The notes under the pieces were generated by a model that saw only the letters and a list, made by a program, of their open reading frames with translations, was not told where the DNA came from and made no database searches. Both the position numbers and the translations under genes were made by a program. This document shows, piece by piece, positions 1 through 7,159 of a stretch of 13,272 nt of DNA (positions are counted from its first letter, which is position 1; the number at the start of each line of letters is the position of its first letter). This DNA is from an uncultured Sphingomonadaceae bacterium (GTDB lineage Bacteria; Pseudomonadota; Alphaproteobacteria; Sphingomonadales; Sphingomonadaceae), in the NCBI GenBank assembly GCA_946480515.1, contig CAMLKX010000025.1, positions 1 to 13,272 of the forward strand. The letters are read 5' to 3'.

Positions 1-1596
1 CTCGCGCTCGCGGCGCGGGCGGCTGCGCGCAAGAAAGGGCAGGGCGGAATGCCGCTGTTCTATTCGGCCGGGCTTTCGTCGACCGGGCCAGCCCTGCGGG
101 ATAAGCTCGCCGAAATTGCCAATGCTGAACGCGCGGCCCTACGCGAACGGATGCAGGAAACACAGCTGTTCAGCGCCGAAGCTACGCGACTGACCGATTA
201 CCTCCGGTGGCTGGGCTTACTTGTCGGCTTTGGCGCCGTCTTCCTCGGCTGGCTCGCCTATGAGGCGTTGCGTGCTCACGCTCGCACGCGTCGCGAAGCG
301 GAAAATGAAGCCGATCGCGCGACCGAGCTCGAACGGGCGGTGCTCCAGCGCACGCGGGAACTCAGCGAAGCCAACGCCGCACTCAAGGCCGAGGCCGAGG
401 AACGGATGGCGGCCGAGGCTCAGCTTCGCCAGGTGCAGAAAATGGAAGCGGTCGGGCAACTGACTGGCGGCATTGCGCACGACTTCAACAATATGCTCGC
501 GGTGGTGGTTGGCGGCATTGATCTCGCCCGGCGGCGCTTGAACGGACCGCGGCGAGAGATCATGCTCCATCTTAACAATGCGATGGAGGGAGCAACCCGC
601 GCTGCCGCGCTGACCCGCCGATTGCTGTCGTTCGCGCGGTCGGAGCCGCTGCTCCCTGAGCGCGTTGATTCAAGCAAGCTGGTCGATGGGATGACGGACC
701 TGCTCGATCGCACCCTTGGCGAACGGATCACCATCACCCGGAGCCTGGATGGAGAGGTCTGGCCAGTCTTCGTCGATCCGCATCAGCTCGAGAACGCGAT
801 CGTTAACCTGGCGGTCAATGCTCGCGACGCCATGGACGGCACCGGCCAGATGCGAATCGAGACGTCAAACGTCACGCTCGCGGCCAACGAGGTTGGTGAC
901 GTCCGGGCTGGCGACTACGTGAAAATTTCAGTGATCGACAATGGCTGCGGCATGACTCCGGAAGTCCTGGAGCGCGCGTTCGAGCCGTTCTTTACCACCA
1001 AGCCGGTCGGCAAGGGCACTGGCCTTGGTCTTTCGCAAATCTTCGGCTTCGCGCACCAGTCTGGCGGCGAGGTCGGGATCGAAAGCGAGCTCGGGCGGGG
1101 CACCATTGTCTCCATTTACCTGCCGCGGACCCGCATCGAACCGGCGGCGGTTCATTTCCATCCGGCGGCTCAGCGCGACGAGTCAGTTGGACCCAGGGCG
1201 GGCTCCCGCATCCTGCTGGTCGAGGATGATCCCCGCGTGCGCGCCGCCACTGTCGATGCGCTCGAGGACCTCGACTACACCCCAGTCGCCTGCTCGAGCG
1301 GCGCCGAGGCGATCGAGCAATTCGAGCAGCAAGAGTTCGATCTTGTCATCAGCGACGTGATCATGCCGGAGATGACCGGGCCGGAACTGGTGCGCGAGCT
1401 TCGCCGCCGCCGGCCGGACATCGCGGTTCTGTTCGTCACGGGCTATGTCGGCGACGGCGAGACCGACAATCTCGTCGGCTCGGAGATGCTGCGCAAGCCA
1501 TTCACCGTCAGCGCGCTGGAGGAGGCGATTGCCGCCGCCCTGTCGCGCCAGGTTAGCGAATCGCGCCAGAGCGGAGCAGCCGCGGCAAGAGGGTAA
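1..1596 (+). CDS. Hybrid sensor histidine kinase, CHASE3-like / HisKA / HATPase / receiver (5' partial)
   Basis: The reading frame is open from base 1, so the true start lies upstream; the first in-frame ATG (49) is probably internal. Residue numbers below count from that Met. Residues 1-50 resemble the end of a CHASE3 sensor domain (helical, with an ERAALRER stretch). One membrane segment follows at about 53-74, then a coiled linker (about 80-130). The HisKA box GGIAHDFNNML gives phospho-acceptor His144. The ATPase domain has an N box (NLAVNARD, 253-260), DNGCGM (297-302), FEPFFTTK (311-318) and GKGTGLGL (321-328). A C-terminal receiver (about 386-500) has acidic residues Asp393/Asp394, phospho-acceptor Asp436, Thr464 and Lys483, so it looks functional. 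It is probably an inner-membrane kinase that passes phosphate to its own receiver and then to an unknown partner. No output domain or cognate regulator is visible here. Its last 44 bases overlap the convergent neighbour. Signal and target cannot be inferred. Confidence 0.9.
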   Translation, partial: LALAARAAARKKGQGGMPLFYSAGLSSTGPALRDKLAEIANAERAALRERMQETQLFSAEATRLTDYLRWLGLLVGFGAVFLGWLAYEALRAHARTRREAENEADRATELERAVLQRTRELSEANAALKAEAEERMAAEAQLRQVQKMEAVGQLTGGIAHDFNNMLAVVVGGIDLARRRLNGPRREIMLHLNNAMEGATRAAALTRRLLSFARSEPLLPERVDSSKLVDGMTDLLDRTLGERITITRSLDGEVWPVFVDPHQLENAIVNLAVNARDAMDGTGQMRIETSNVTLAANEVGDVRAGDYVKISVIDNGCGMTPEVLERAFEPFFTTKPVGKGTGLGLSQIFGFAHQSGGEVGIESELGRGTIVSIYLPRTRIEPAAVHFHPAAQRDESVGPRAGSRILLVEDDPRVRAATVDALEDLDYTPVACSSGAEAIEQFEQQEFDLVISDVIMPEMTGPELVRELRRRRPDIAVLFVTGYVGDGETDNLVGSEMLRKPFTVSALEEAIAAALSRQVSESRQSGAAAARG

Positions 1597-2413
1597 GCGC
1601 GGCGAGCAGCGGCCAGCGCCGCTGCCACGGCTTGAGGACGATGTTGGTGCCGGCATGCCGGTTGATCTTCCACGCGATGTAGTCCGCGCCGTCGGCGAAG
1701 GTGAGGCTCGCCTTGGCCAGGCGCGGGATCGCATAGGCTTTGCCGAGGACGCGCCGCCATCCCCAAGAGGTCCGCTCTGCGGTGGGGAGCGCTTCCACCG
1801 CGGGCGCCGTGAAGCGGACGTAGCGATCGGGCGCTGAGTCCACGACCGAGCGGCTCCGGCCGCCCCGTTCCGCCCGAAGCTCCGCGGAGTAGGTGAGGGC
1901 GAATGCACGTCGCCACCAATCGAGCGGATCCTCCCCTGCAACCCGTCCGGCCGCGGCAAGCAGGGCCGGTGCCGCGCGGGCAATGGCCTGTACTGCAGCA
2001 TCGGTCGCCTCGGGACCAGCTGACCAGACCAGCCTGGAAGGCTGCGCGAACCGGGCCCATGTCGAGACCATCTTCGTCTCTGAACCATTAAGCCGGTGAA
2101 AGTCGGCTTCGCTGAGGACTGCATATTTCGCAACCAGCTGGCCATCACTGAACGCAAACACGTTCGGTGGGATCAACCGGTTGGCCAGCGCCAGCCAGCG
2201 CCGGTCATACGCCGCGTCGTAGCTCGACACGATCAGGTAGAAGTCGAGCATCAGACCGTCGAGCTGGGTCTCGCGCAGGCAACTGCCGTAGAAGAGGACT
2301 GCCCGGCTGGCCGATCCGTGGCGAGCGGCGATGGCTTGCGCCATGGCGGTCACCCGCGGATCGACGGAAGTCAGAAGCTCTTCGCGGACGAGCTTGGCGA
2401 GCGGTTCGGCCAT
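1553..2413 (-). CDS. Nucleotidyltransferase-like protein (possible CpgD-type sphingolipid gene)
   Basis: This 286-residue protein starts at an ATG (2411-2413), three bases after the stop of the upstream lipid kinase gene, so the two are almost surely co-transcribed. Residues 39-62 (VLFYGSCLRE, then LDGLMLDFYLIV) resemble the Pol-beta-type nucleotidyltransferase core: Gly43-Ser44, Arg47, and an acidic position at Asp57. The second acidic residue of the usual Asp-x-Asp pair is replaced by Tyr59, so catalysis is uncertain unless another acid (for example Asp52) substitutes. The rest is Trp- and Arg-rich without a motif I can name; a hydrophobic stretch at 268-280 may touch the membrane. In Caulobacter, CpgD is a nucleotidyltransferase that makes CDP-glycerate for ceramide diphosphoglycerate. 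Position beside a lipid kinase and near a BcerS-family gene makes a related role attractive, but this is inference. The 3' end overlaps the histidine kinase gene by 44 bp on the opposite strand. Confidence 0.72.
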   Translation of the reverse strand: MAEPLAKLVREELLTSVDPRVTAMAQAIAARHGSASRAVLFYGSCLRETQLDGLMLDFYLIVSSYDAAYDRRWLALANRLIPPNVFAFSDGQLVAKYAVLSEADFHRLNGSETKMVSTWARFAQPSRLVWSAGPEATDAAVQAIARAAPALLAAAGRVAGEDPLDWWRRAFALTYSAELRAERGGRSRSVVDSAPDRYVRFTAPAVEALPTAERTSWGWRRVLGKAYAIPRLAKASLTFADGADYIAWKINRHAGTNIVLKPWQRRWPLLAALTLLPRLLRSGAIR

Positions 2414-2416
2414 GCC

Positions 2417-3391
2417 TCAGGCGGCGAGGCGGACGAACGAAAGCGGAGGTGCCGAGCGCAGGACGATCGGATGGCCGATATCGGTTTCGAATAGTTCGCC
2501 GTCGAGGATGACGCTCGAGCTTGGCCCTTCCAAGCGGATTTCGTCTGCTTCCTCGAAGTGCACTCCGTTCAGCTTGCTTCGGCCGAGGCGTCCGGCGACG
2601 CTGGCAAACATCAGGCGAAGGATCGGCAAACGTCGTTCGTCGACCGCCAGCAGCTTCAGCGGCGCCGTTCCGGGACGGCGGATCGCACTCGTCAGCAATA
2701 ACTTGTCGAGCGTGGTCACCAGCAACACCGAGAAGCGGCCGTCGATTTTGCCGTCAGGCCTGACGATCACGCTCATTGGACTCGGCTTTGGCGGAAGGAA
2801 GCGCGACCGAATGCCGAGAAGCTTCTGAGCAATTACCGCCATCGCGGTGAGGAGATGCGAGAAGCCGTTCGGCAGCCCAAGAGGATAAATTTTGTGGCGG
2901 CAATAGAGCATGATGTCAGCCAGGCCGGCACCGCCGAGGAACATCCCGATCACCGGCAGCGACTCATCGCCGTCGCGGCGAAGCGCGATCAGCTGCCGGT
3001 CGACGATATGCGGCTCCAGATCCTCATTCACGAACTGGAGCAGGCGTTCCAATGCGGCAACCGGGTCTCCGTCCGCACCGAGATCGAGTGCGATCAGGTT
3101 GGTCTTGCCGTTCGGCAGCACGGCCACCGGCGGCGGTCCGCCCGGGAAATGATTGCCATTGTGAAGCTCCGTCAACGTCGCCTGGACCGTGCCGTCGCCA
3201 CCATTGATGACCAGGATGCGCGGCTTGACCCGCGCAATGGTGCGGAGCGCGTCTTCGATCTGGCTGACTTTCTCGACCTCATAATGGAAGATATCCGGCC
3301 GGTCCGCGCAGAACGCACGGATGCGCGGCAACAACGCAAGGTTGCCAGTCGATTTTGGATTCGAAAGAAGCGCGATCCGCGGGCCGCCCAT
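2417..3391 (-). CDS. LCB5/diacylglycerol-kinase family lipid kinase
   Basis: The 324-residue product belongs to the DAGK/YegS/LCB5 family, which transfers phosphate from ATP to a lipid hydroxyl (diacylglycerol, long-chain base or ceramide). Evidence: an N-terminal ALLSNPKSTGN strand-loop, the GGDGT nucleotide-binding motif at residues 64-68 preceded by a hydrophobic strand (ILVIN), the VLPNGKTNLIA loop at 91-101, a glycine-rich GMFLGGAGLADIML stretch, and a C-terminal ILDGELFETD motif typical of the family. The GxTxN loop reads Gly-Lys-Thr-Asn rather than the common Gly-Thr-x-Asn, an unusual variant. Length is normal. The ATG start shares a base with the upstream stop (TGATG), so translation is probably coupled to the DUF2141 gene. 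The nearby BcerS-family acyltransferase makes a sphingoid base or ceramide a plausible substrate, as for Caulobacter CpgB; diacylglycerol kinase remains the alternative. Confidence 0.86.
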   Translation of the reverse strand: MGGPRIALLSNPKSTGNLALLPRIRAFCADRPDIFHYEVEKVSQIEDALRTIARVKPRILVINGGDGTVQATLTELHNGNHFPGGPPPVAVLPNGKTNLIALDLGADGDPVAALERLLQFVNEDLEPHIVDRQLIALRRDGDESLPVIGMFLGGAGLADIMLYCRHKIYPLGLPNGFSHLLTAMAVIAQKLLGIRSRFLPPKPSPMSVIVRPDGKIDGRFSVLLVTTLDKLLLTSAIRRPGTAPLKLLAVDERRLPILRLMFASVAGRLGRSKLNGVHFEEADEIRLEGPSSSVILDGELFETDIGHPIVLRSAPPLSFVRLAA

Positions 3392-3879
3392 CAGGCGACC
3401 GGCCCGACGGAAAGCCCCTTGCGATACTGCAGGCGGATCGTGACGGTTTGCGGCGAATTGCCGACCGTGAAGCCAGTCTTCGAGAAAGGCGCTTTGAGGC
3501 TGGTCAGTGACAGCGATGGGTTACGAGAGTAGCCGCCGCCGTCGTTGAGGTCACGCTCGCCGTTGCCATTGACGTCATGATGAACAACGACCGCGTACCG
3601 TCCCGGACCTGGAACCGGGAGGCATACATCGACCGGACTGACGGATTTCACCCGGATCTTTTCGCGGCCAAGGCGGCCACCCTTCTTCAGATAGCCTTCG
3701 TTGTTGTACAGGATCACCCTGGCAGTCCCGGTCGCCGACTTGAATCCGGACAGGTGCACGAGCACCGATGGCTTGCCGCCGGCACAATCCGGTGAGCCCT
3801 TCGCAACCACCGCCGAGGCCGGAGCAATCAGGAATGCGGACGCCACCAGGGCGAGCACAGCCGAGCAAGTTTTGGACAT
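3391..3879 (-). CDS. Exported DUF2141 family protein
   Basis: The product (162 residues from the chosen start) has an N-terminal signal peptide (MSK, a hydrophobic core, then APASA) followed by a beta-rich DUF2141 domain. Family features visible are the LSGFKSATGTARVILYN strand near the start of the mature protein and GRYAVVVHHDVNGNGERD with its Asp/Asn-rich loop, which could bind a metal ion. I chose ATG 3877-3879 because AAAGGAAA lies about five bases upstream; a GTG at 3892-3894 would add five residues but has no comparable site. It is the first gene of the minus-strand operon and overlaps the lipid kinase gene by one base. The protein should be periplasmic or attached to the outer membrane face. 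The biochemical role of DUF2141 is unknown to me; linkage to lipid genes suggests a role in envelope lipid handling, which is inference only. Confidence 0.83.
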   Translation of the reverse strand: MSKTCSAVLALVASAFLIAPASAVVAKGSPDCAGGKPSVLVHLSGFKSATGTARVILYNNEGYLKKGGRLGREKIRVKSVSPVDVCLPVPGPGRYAVVVHHDVNGNGERDLNDGGGYSRNPSLSLTSLKAPFSKTGFTVGNSPQTVTIRLQYRKGLSVGPVA

Positions 3880-4004
3880 GATTTCCTTTGTCACTTCGTT
3901 ATACGCACTTGTGAGAACAGGAGCGGACCGAGGCTAACACCTCGCCGAACATCGTCTTTTCCGGTCGGTTTGCGGCCAAAATAGGGTCTTGGGGCGACAA
4001 AAAG
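3880..4004. promoter_or_regulatory. Divergent promoter region between the DUF2141 and lptF operons
   Basis: These 125 bases separate two operons transcribed away from each other, so both promoters should lie here. On the minus strand a TATAAC hexamer (complement of 3898-3903) sits close upstream of the DUF2141 ribosome-binding site and could be a -10 element; no good -35 is visible. On the plus strand an A-rich stretch at about 3977-3983 precedes lptF, but no convincing promoter pair was found. No clear operator palindrome was seen. The exact promoter positions are guesses; the divergent arrangement is certain if the gene calls are right. Confidence 0.4.
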
Positions 4005-5216
4005 GTGCTGCGGTATTCGCTGATCGATCGCTACCTATCGAAGACGATTGCCGTTCCCCTGTTCGGGACGCTGCTCCTGGCAGCCATGTTGCTTGTGCTG
4101 GACAAGATGCTGCGCCTGTTCGATTTTGTGGTGAACGCAGGTGGTCCGGTCAGCGTCGTATGGCGGATGCTTGCAAACTTGCTGCCCGAATATTTCGGCC
4201 TGGGCATACCGATTGGACTTCTGCTCGGCATTCTGCTCGCTTTTCGCAAGCTGGCCCTGTCATCCGAGCTCGACGTGCTTCGCAGCGTTGGCATGAGCTA
4301 TCGCCGATTGCTCCGCGTCCCCTATGTTTACGCGATCATCTTGATGGCCATCACCTTCCTGATCGTCGGCTTCATCGAACCCTATGCGCGCTATCGCTAT
4401 GAGGGCTTGCGCTTCGACCTAAGGTCAGGCGCTCTGGGCGCGTCGATCAAGGTTGGCGAGTTCAACCGCATCGGCAAGCGGCTGACCCTGCGGATCGATC
4501 GAAGTCACGACGCGGGGACCCGCCTCGAGGGCATCTTCATCACCGTCGATGACAAGTCGGGGGCATCGGTCACCGCGACCGCCGACAGCGGCCAGTTCCT
4601 GGCGACGGACGACGCGGACACAATCTTGTTCCGGCTTCAGCGCGGCCGATTAATCCAGCAATCGCCGAAATTCTCGGCGCCGCGGACGCTGGCTTTCGAC
4701 AGTTATGATCTACCGATCAAAATGCCCCGCATCGATCAGTTTCGCGGCCGTGGAGACGATAATCCGGAGCTGACCATCACCGAATTGATCGAACGCGCTT
4801 CCGACCCGGCGAGTACCAAGCGCCAGCGGAATGGCGCGATCGCCAACCTGAACTTTCGGCTGGTTGAAGTGGTGATGATGCTCCTGATCCCGCTCCTCGC
4901 CGTCGCGCTGGCCGTGCCGCCCAAGCGGAGCACCTCGGCGCTGGGGATCTTTGTCGGGCTGGTGATCATGGTCACCTACCACAAGGTCAACCAATATGCC
5001 GAGCAAATGGGTGCTCAGGGCCGGATCGATCCGATCTTGGCATTGTGGATCCCGTTCGTAATCCTCATCGCCCTGATTCTGTGGATGTACAGGGTTGCCG
5101 CCCATGTCCCGGGGGGGCAGCCGATTGGAGCGCTGGAGCGGGTAGCGGCGCAGATCGGCAAGCTGATCCGCGCGCTCTTGCCGAAGACGGGCGGCGCCGA
5201 CTTGAGCCGCGCATGA
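4005..5216 (+). CDS. lptF: LptF, YjgP/YjgQ-family permease of a lipid export ABC transporter
   Basis: The 403-residue product matches LptF, an inner-membrane subunit that with LptG and the ATPase LptB extracts lipid from the inner membrane and passes it to the periplasmic bridge. It begins MLRYSLIDRYL, the usual LptF opening, from a GTG start. Membrane segments are at about 16-33, 62-80 and 104-124, then a periplasmic beta-jellyroll (about 130-275), then three more segments (about 284-304, 312-325, 342-362). The SELDVLRSVGMS motif (87-98) is the cytoplasmic coupling region that contacts LptB. The stop overlaps the lptG start (ATGA). In enteric bacteria the cargo is LPS; in sphingomonads, where glycosphingolipid replaces LPS, the cargo may be a sphingolipid, which the downstream genes suggest. 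The ribosome-binding site is weak. Confidence 0.95.
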   Translation: MLRYSLIDRYLSKTIAVPLFGTLLLAAMLLVLDKMLRLFDFVVNAGGPVSVVWRMLANLLPEYFGLGIPIGLLLGILLAFRKLALSSELDVLRSVGMSYRRLLRVPYVYAIILMAITFLIVGFIEPYARYRYEGLRFDLRSGALGASIKVGEFNRIGKRLTLRIDRSHDAGTRLEGIFITVDDKSGASVTATADSGQFLATDDADTILFRLQRGRLIQQSPKFSAPRTLAFDSYDLPIKMPRIDQFRGRGDDNPELTITELIERASDPASTKRQRNGAIANLNFRLVEVVMMLLIPLLAVALAVPPKRSTSALGIFVGLVIMVTYHKVNQYAEQMGAQGRIDPILALWIPFVILIALILWMYRVAAHVPGGQPIGALERVAAQIGKLIRALLPKTGGADLSRA

Positions 5217-6310
5217 TCAACCTCCAGTTTTTCCCGTCGCGGCGGCTCGCGGTCTACATGGCGAAGCTGTTCCTGGTCCGCAGCTTCGCAGTGCTGGTGG
5301 CGCTCGTGATGATCCTGATGACGCTCGATTTGCTCGGGGAGTCCGGGAAAATCCTTGCAGTGCCAGGCAACGGTGAGGCTGAGCTGTGGACCTACGTATC
5401 GTTGCGCGTCCCCCAGCTCGTCTCACGCTTTCTCCCCTTTTCTGTATTGCTTGGGACGTTGATCACCTTCGCCGGGCTGAACCAGCATAGCGAGGTCATT
5501 GCGATGAAGGCTGCGGGCTTGTCTGCCCACCAGATCCTCGCGCCACTGATCGTTGTCAGCACACTGATTGCGGGTCTGCACTTCGCGTTCAATGAGCGGA
5601 TCGTGACCGCGGCGACGCGGACGGCCAAAGCGTGGGAGGCGGTCGACTATCAACCCATTCCGCCATCCAGCGGAATCCTCAACAATGTGTGGCTGTTGAA
5701 CGGCGACGACCTGGTGCGAGCCCGTTATGCGGGGGTGACCCGCACCGGATTCCGGCTCGAAGGGGTGACGCTGTATGAGCGGGAGGGCGGCGCGATTTCC
5801 CGCATCGTAACCGCGCAACGCGCAACTCCGAAAGACGGCGCATGGCGGCTGGAGGCGGTCGAGATCTATGATTCGAAGATGAACCTACGCACACGAAGGC
5901 CAAGTCTGCTGGCGCTGCAGGGCGTCGATCCTCGCCGCTTCACTCTGGCCAAAGTCGATCCGGAAGAGCGAAACTTCTTCACCCTCAGCCGCACGATCGC
6001 GGAAATGAAAGATGCGGGGCGTCCCACGACCGAGGCGCTGACGGGATATTGGCACAAACTTTCAGGTCCGATCTCAACGATCCTGATGCCTCTGCTCGCC
6101 GCCGTGGCGGCCTTTGGCCTCGCGCGGTCGGGCCAGGTCCTATTGCGGGCAACGATCGGAATGGCGCTCGGCTTTACTTATTTCGTGGTCGACAACTTCA
6201 GCATGGCGATGGGCAATGTCGGGGCTTATTCCCCGTTTCTGGCCGCCTGGGCGCCGGTGTTGCTGTTCGTTATCATCGGCGAACTCATTCTGATTCAAAG
6301 CGAAGAGTAA
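5213..6310 (+). CDS. lptG: LptG, partner permease of the lipid export ABC transporter
   Basis: The start is the ATG at 5213 that overlaps the lptF stop by four bases; a longer in-frame extension upstream would lie wholly within lptF and is unlikely. The 365-residue product opens with PSRRLAVYMAKLFLVRS, has membrane segments at about 23-41, 68-88 and 108-126, the coupling motif SEVIAMKAAGLS (93-104), a periplasmic jellyroll domain (about 130-270), and three C-terminal membrane segments starting near SGPISTILMPLLAAVAAFG. This is the expected LptG layout and length. It should form a heterodimer with the adjacent LptF. LptC, LptA, LptB and LptD are not in the window and must be encoded elsewhere if the system is complete. 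Cargo is discussed under lptF. Confidence 0.95.
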   Translation: MINLQFFPSRRLAVYMAKLFLVRSFAVLVALVMILMTLDLLGESGKILAVPGNGEAELWTYVSLRVPQLVSRFLPFSVLLGTLITFAGLNQHSEVIAMKAAGLSAHQILAPLIVVSTLIAGLHFAFNERIVTAATRTAKAWEAVDYQPIPPSSGILNNVWLLNGDDLVRARYAGVTRTGFRLEGVTLYEREGGAISRIVTAQRATPKDGAWRLEAVEIYDSKMNLRTRRPSLLALQGVDPRRFTLAKVDPEERNFFTLSRTIAEMKDAGRPTTEALTGYWHKLSGPISTILMPLLAAVAAFGLARSGQVLLRATIGMALGFTYFVVDNFSMAMGNVGAYSPFLAAWAPVLLFVIIGELILIQSEE

Positions 6311-6394
6311 CCCGCCCGAGCGTTGTCGCAAATCCGCCGCATTGAACCTACATGGGCGATGTTGCTCATTTGAGACTCTTTCCGAGGCGTTGGC
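6311..6394 (+). other. Short spacer between lptG and the hydroxylase gene
   Basis: The 84-base gap is long enough to hold a promoter, but no clear -35/-10 pair or terminator hairpin was recognised. The downstream pair of genes may therefore be read through from lptF-lptG or from a weak internal promoter; the sequence does not decide. Confidence 0.3.
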
Positions 6395-7159
6395 GTGAGA
6401 AGTGAATCGTTGAAGGGCGGATTCTGGAAGAGGTCGCATCACCTCGACCGGATGACCCTGCGTGAATTGCGGGTGGCCTATTTCCAGTATCCGGCGATCA
6501 TCGCCTACATCCTGCTGTCGCTCGTGGCGGTAGCGGTGTGGGTCGAATATCCCGCGTCCGCGCTGCAGACCTTGGCCTCCGCGGGGATCATCGTCCTGCT
6601 CTATCCGCTTGTCTGGTACGCGCTGCACCGCTGGGTTCTCCACTCGCGATGGATGTTCAAGGTGCCCGCGCTCGCAGCGACGTGGAAGCGGATTCATTAT
6701 GATCATCATCAGGATCCCAATCATCTGGAAGTCCTGTTCGGCGCGCTCCACACCACCTTGCCGACGATCGCCATCGTGTCGCTTCCGGTTGGCTACCTGA
6801 TCGGCGGGATGGGAGGCGCCGCGGCTGCATTCGCGGCCGGGCTGATCACGACCTGCGTGTATGAATTCGTCCATTGCATCCAGCACCTGGCTTACAAACC
6901 GCGGTGGGGCTTCGTCGCCGAGATGAAGAAGCGGCACATGGCTCATCATTTTCATGATGAGAACGGGAATTACGGAATTACCAACTACTTCTGGGACCGG
7001 GTGCTGGGGACGTTCTACGACCGGCCCGAACGGCCGCGGAAGAGTCCGACCGTGTTCAACCTCGGCTATACGCCCGACGTGGCGGAGCGCTATCCATGGG
7101 TGGCGAACCTGTCGGGCGGGGTCGCAACCGGACATCCTCGCCAACGCGACGCTGCTTGA
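6395..7159 (+). CDS. Sterol desaturase/fatty acid hydroxylase superfamily protein (putative ceramide fatty acid 2-hydroxylase)
   Basis: This 254-residue integral membrane protein carries the di-iron histidine boxes of the fatty acid hydroxylase superfamily: His78 and His83 (HRWVLH), HYDHH (His101, His104, His105), His160 and His164 (HCIQH), and HMAHHFH (His181, His184, His185, His187). Membrane segments lie at about 33-51, 58-77 and 120-155. These enzymes use O2 and electrons from a carrier to hydroxylate or desaturate lipid chains. The box spacing and GNYGITNYFWDRVLGT ending resemble the fatty acid 2-hydroxylase branch (FA2H/Scs7-like). The next gene, a BcerS-family acyltransferase, overlaps it by four bases. 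Sphingomonad sphingolipids are known to carry 2-hydroxymyristate, so alpha-hydroxylation of the ceramide acyl chain is my favoured role. Carotenoid hydroxylation is an alternative within the superfamily. The start is a GTG; an ATG at 6452 would give a shorter protein and cannot be excluded. Confidence 0.85.
   Translation: MRSESLKGGFWKRSHHLDRMTLRELRVAYFQYPAIIAYILLSLVAVAVWVEYPASALQTLASAGIIVLLYPLVWYALHRWVLHSRWMFKVPALAATWKRIHYDHHQDPNHLEVLFGALHTTLPTIAIVSLPVGYLIGGMGGAAAAFAAGLITTCVYEFVHCIQHLAYKPRWGFVAEMKKRHMAHHFHDENGNYGITNYFWDRVLGTFYDRPERPRKSPTVFNLGYTPDVAERYPWVANLSGGVATGHPRQRDAA

Noticed and set aside
1183..2157. 324-codon open frame on the minus strand, antisense to the kinase receiver and overlapping the nucleotidyltransferase-like gene
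   Set aside because: Composition is Arg/Pro/Ser-rich with no domain, and both overlapped genes have strong or fair family signals. Long spurious frames are expected at this GC.
2855..3532. 225-codon open frame on the plus strand opposite the lipid kinase gene
   Set aside because: It is the antisense image of a gene with a clear GGDGT motif and no family signal of its own.
5045..5212. Upstream extension of lptG inside lptF
   Set aside because: The extension reads as out-of-frame lptF sequence; the ATGA overlap start at 5213 gives the normal LptG N-terminus.
6352..6405. 17-codon frame (MGDVAHLRLF...) upstream of the hydroxylase, a possible leader peptide
   Set aside because: No ribosome-binding site and no attenuator-like structure next to it.
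6140..7144. 334-codon open frame on the minus strand opposite lptG and the hydroxylase
   Set aside because: Its His/Arg/Gln-rich composition mirrors the histidine boxes and membrane segments of the real gene on the other strand.
7096..7155. ATG start for the acyltransferase, 20 codons upstream of the TTG
   Set aside because: The added residues are Arg/Gly-rich, lie within the hydroxylase gene and do not look like the family; a GGAG lies nearby, so it is not fully excluded.
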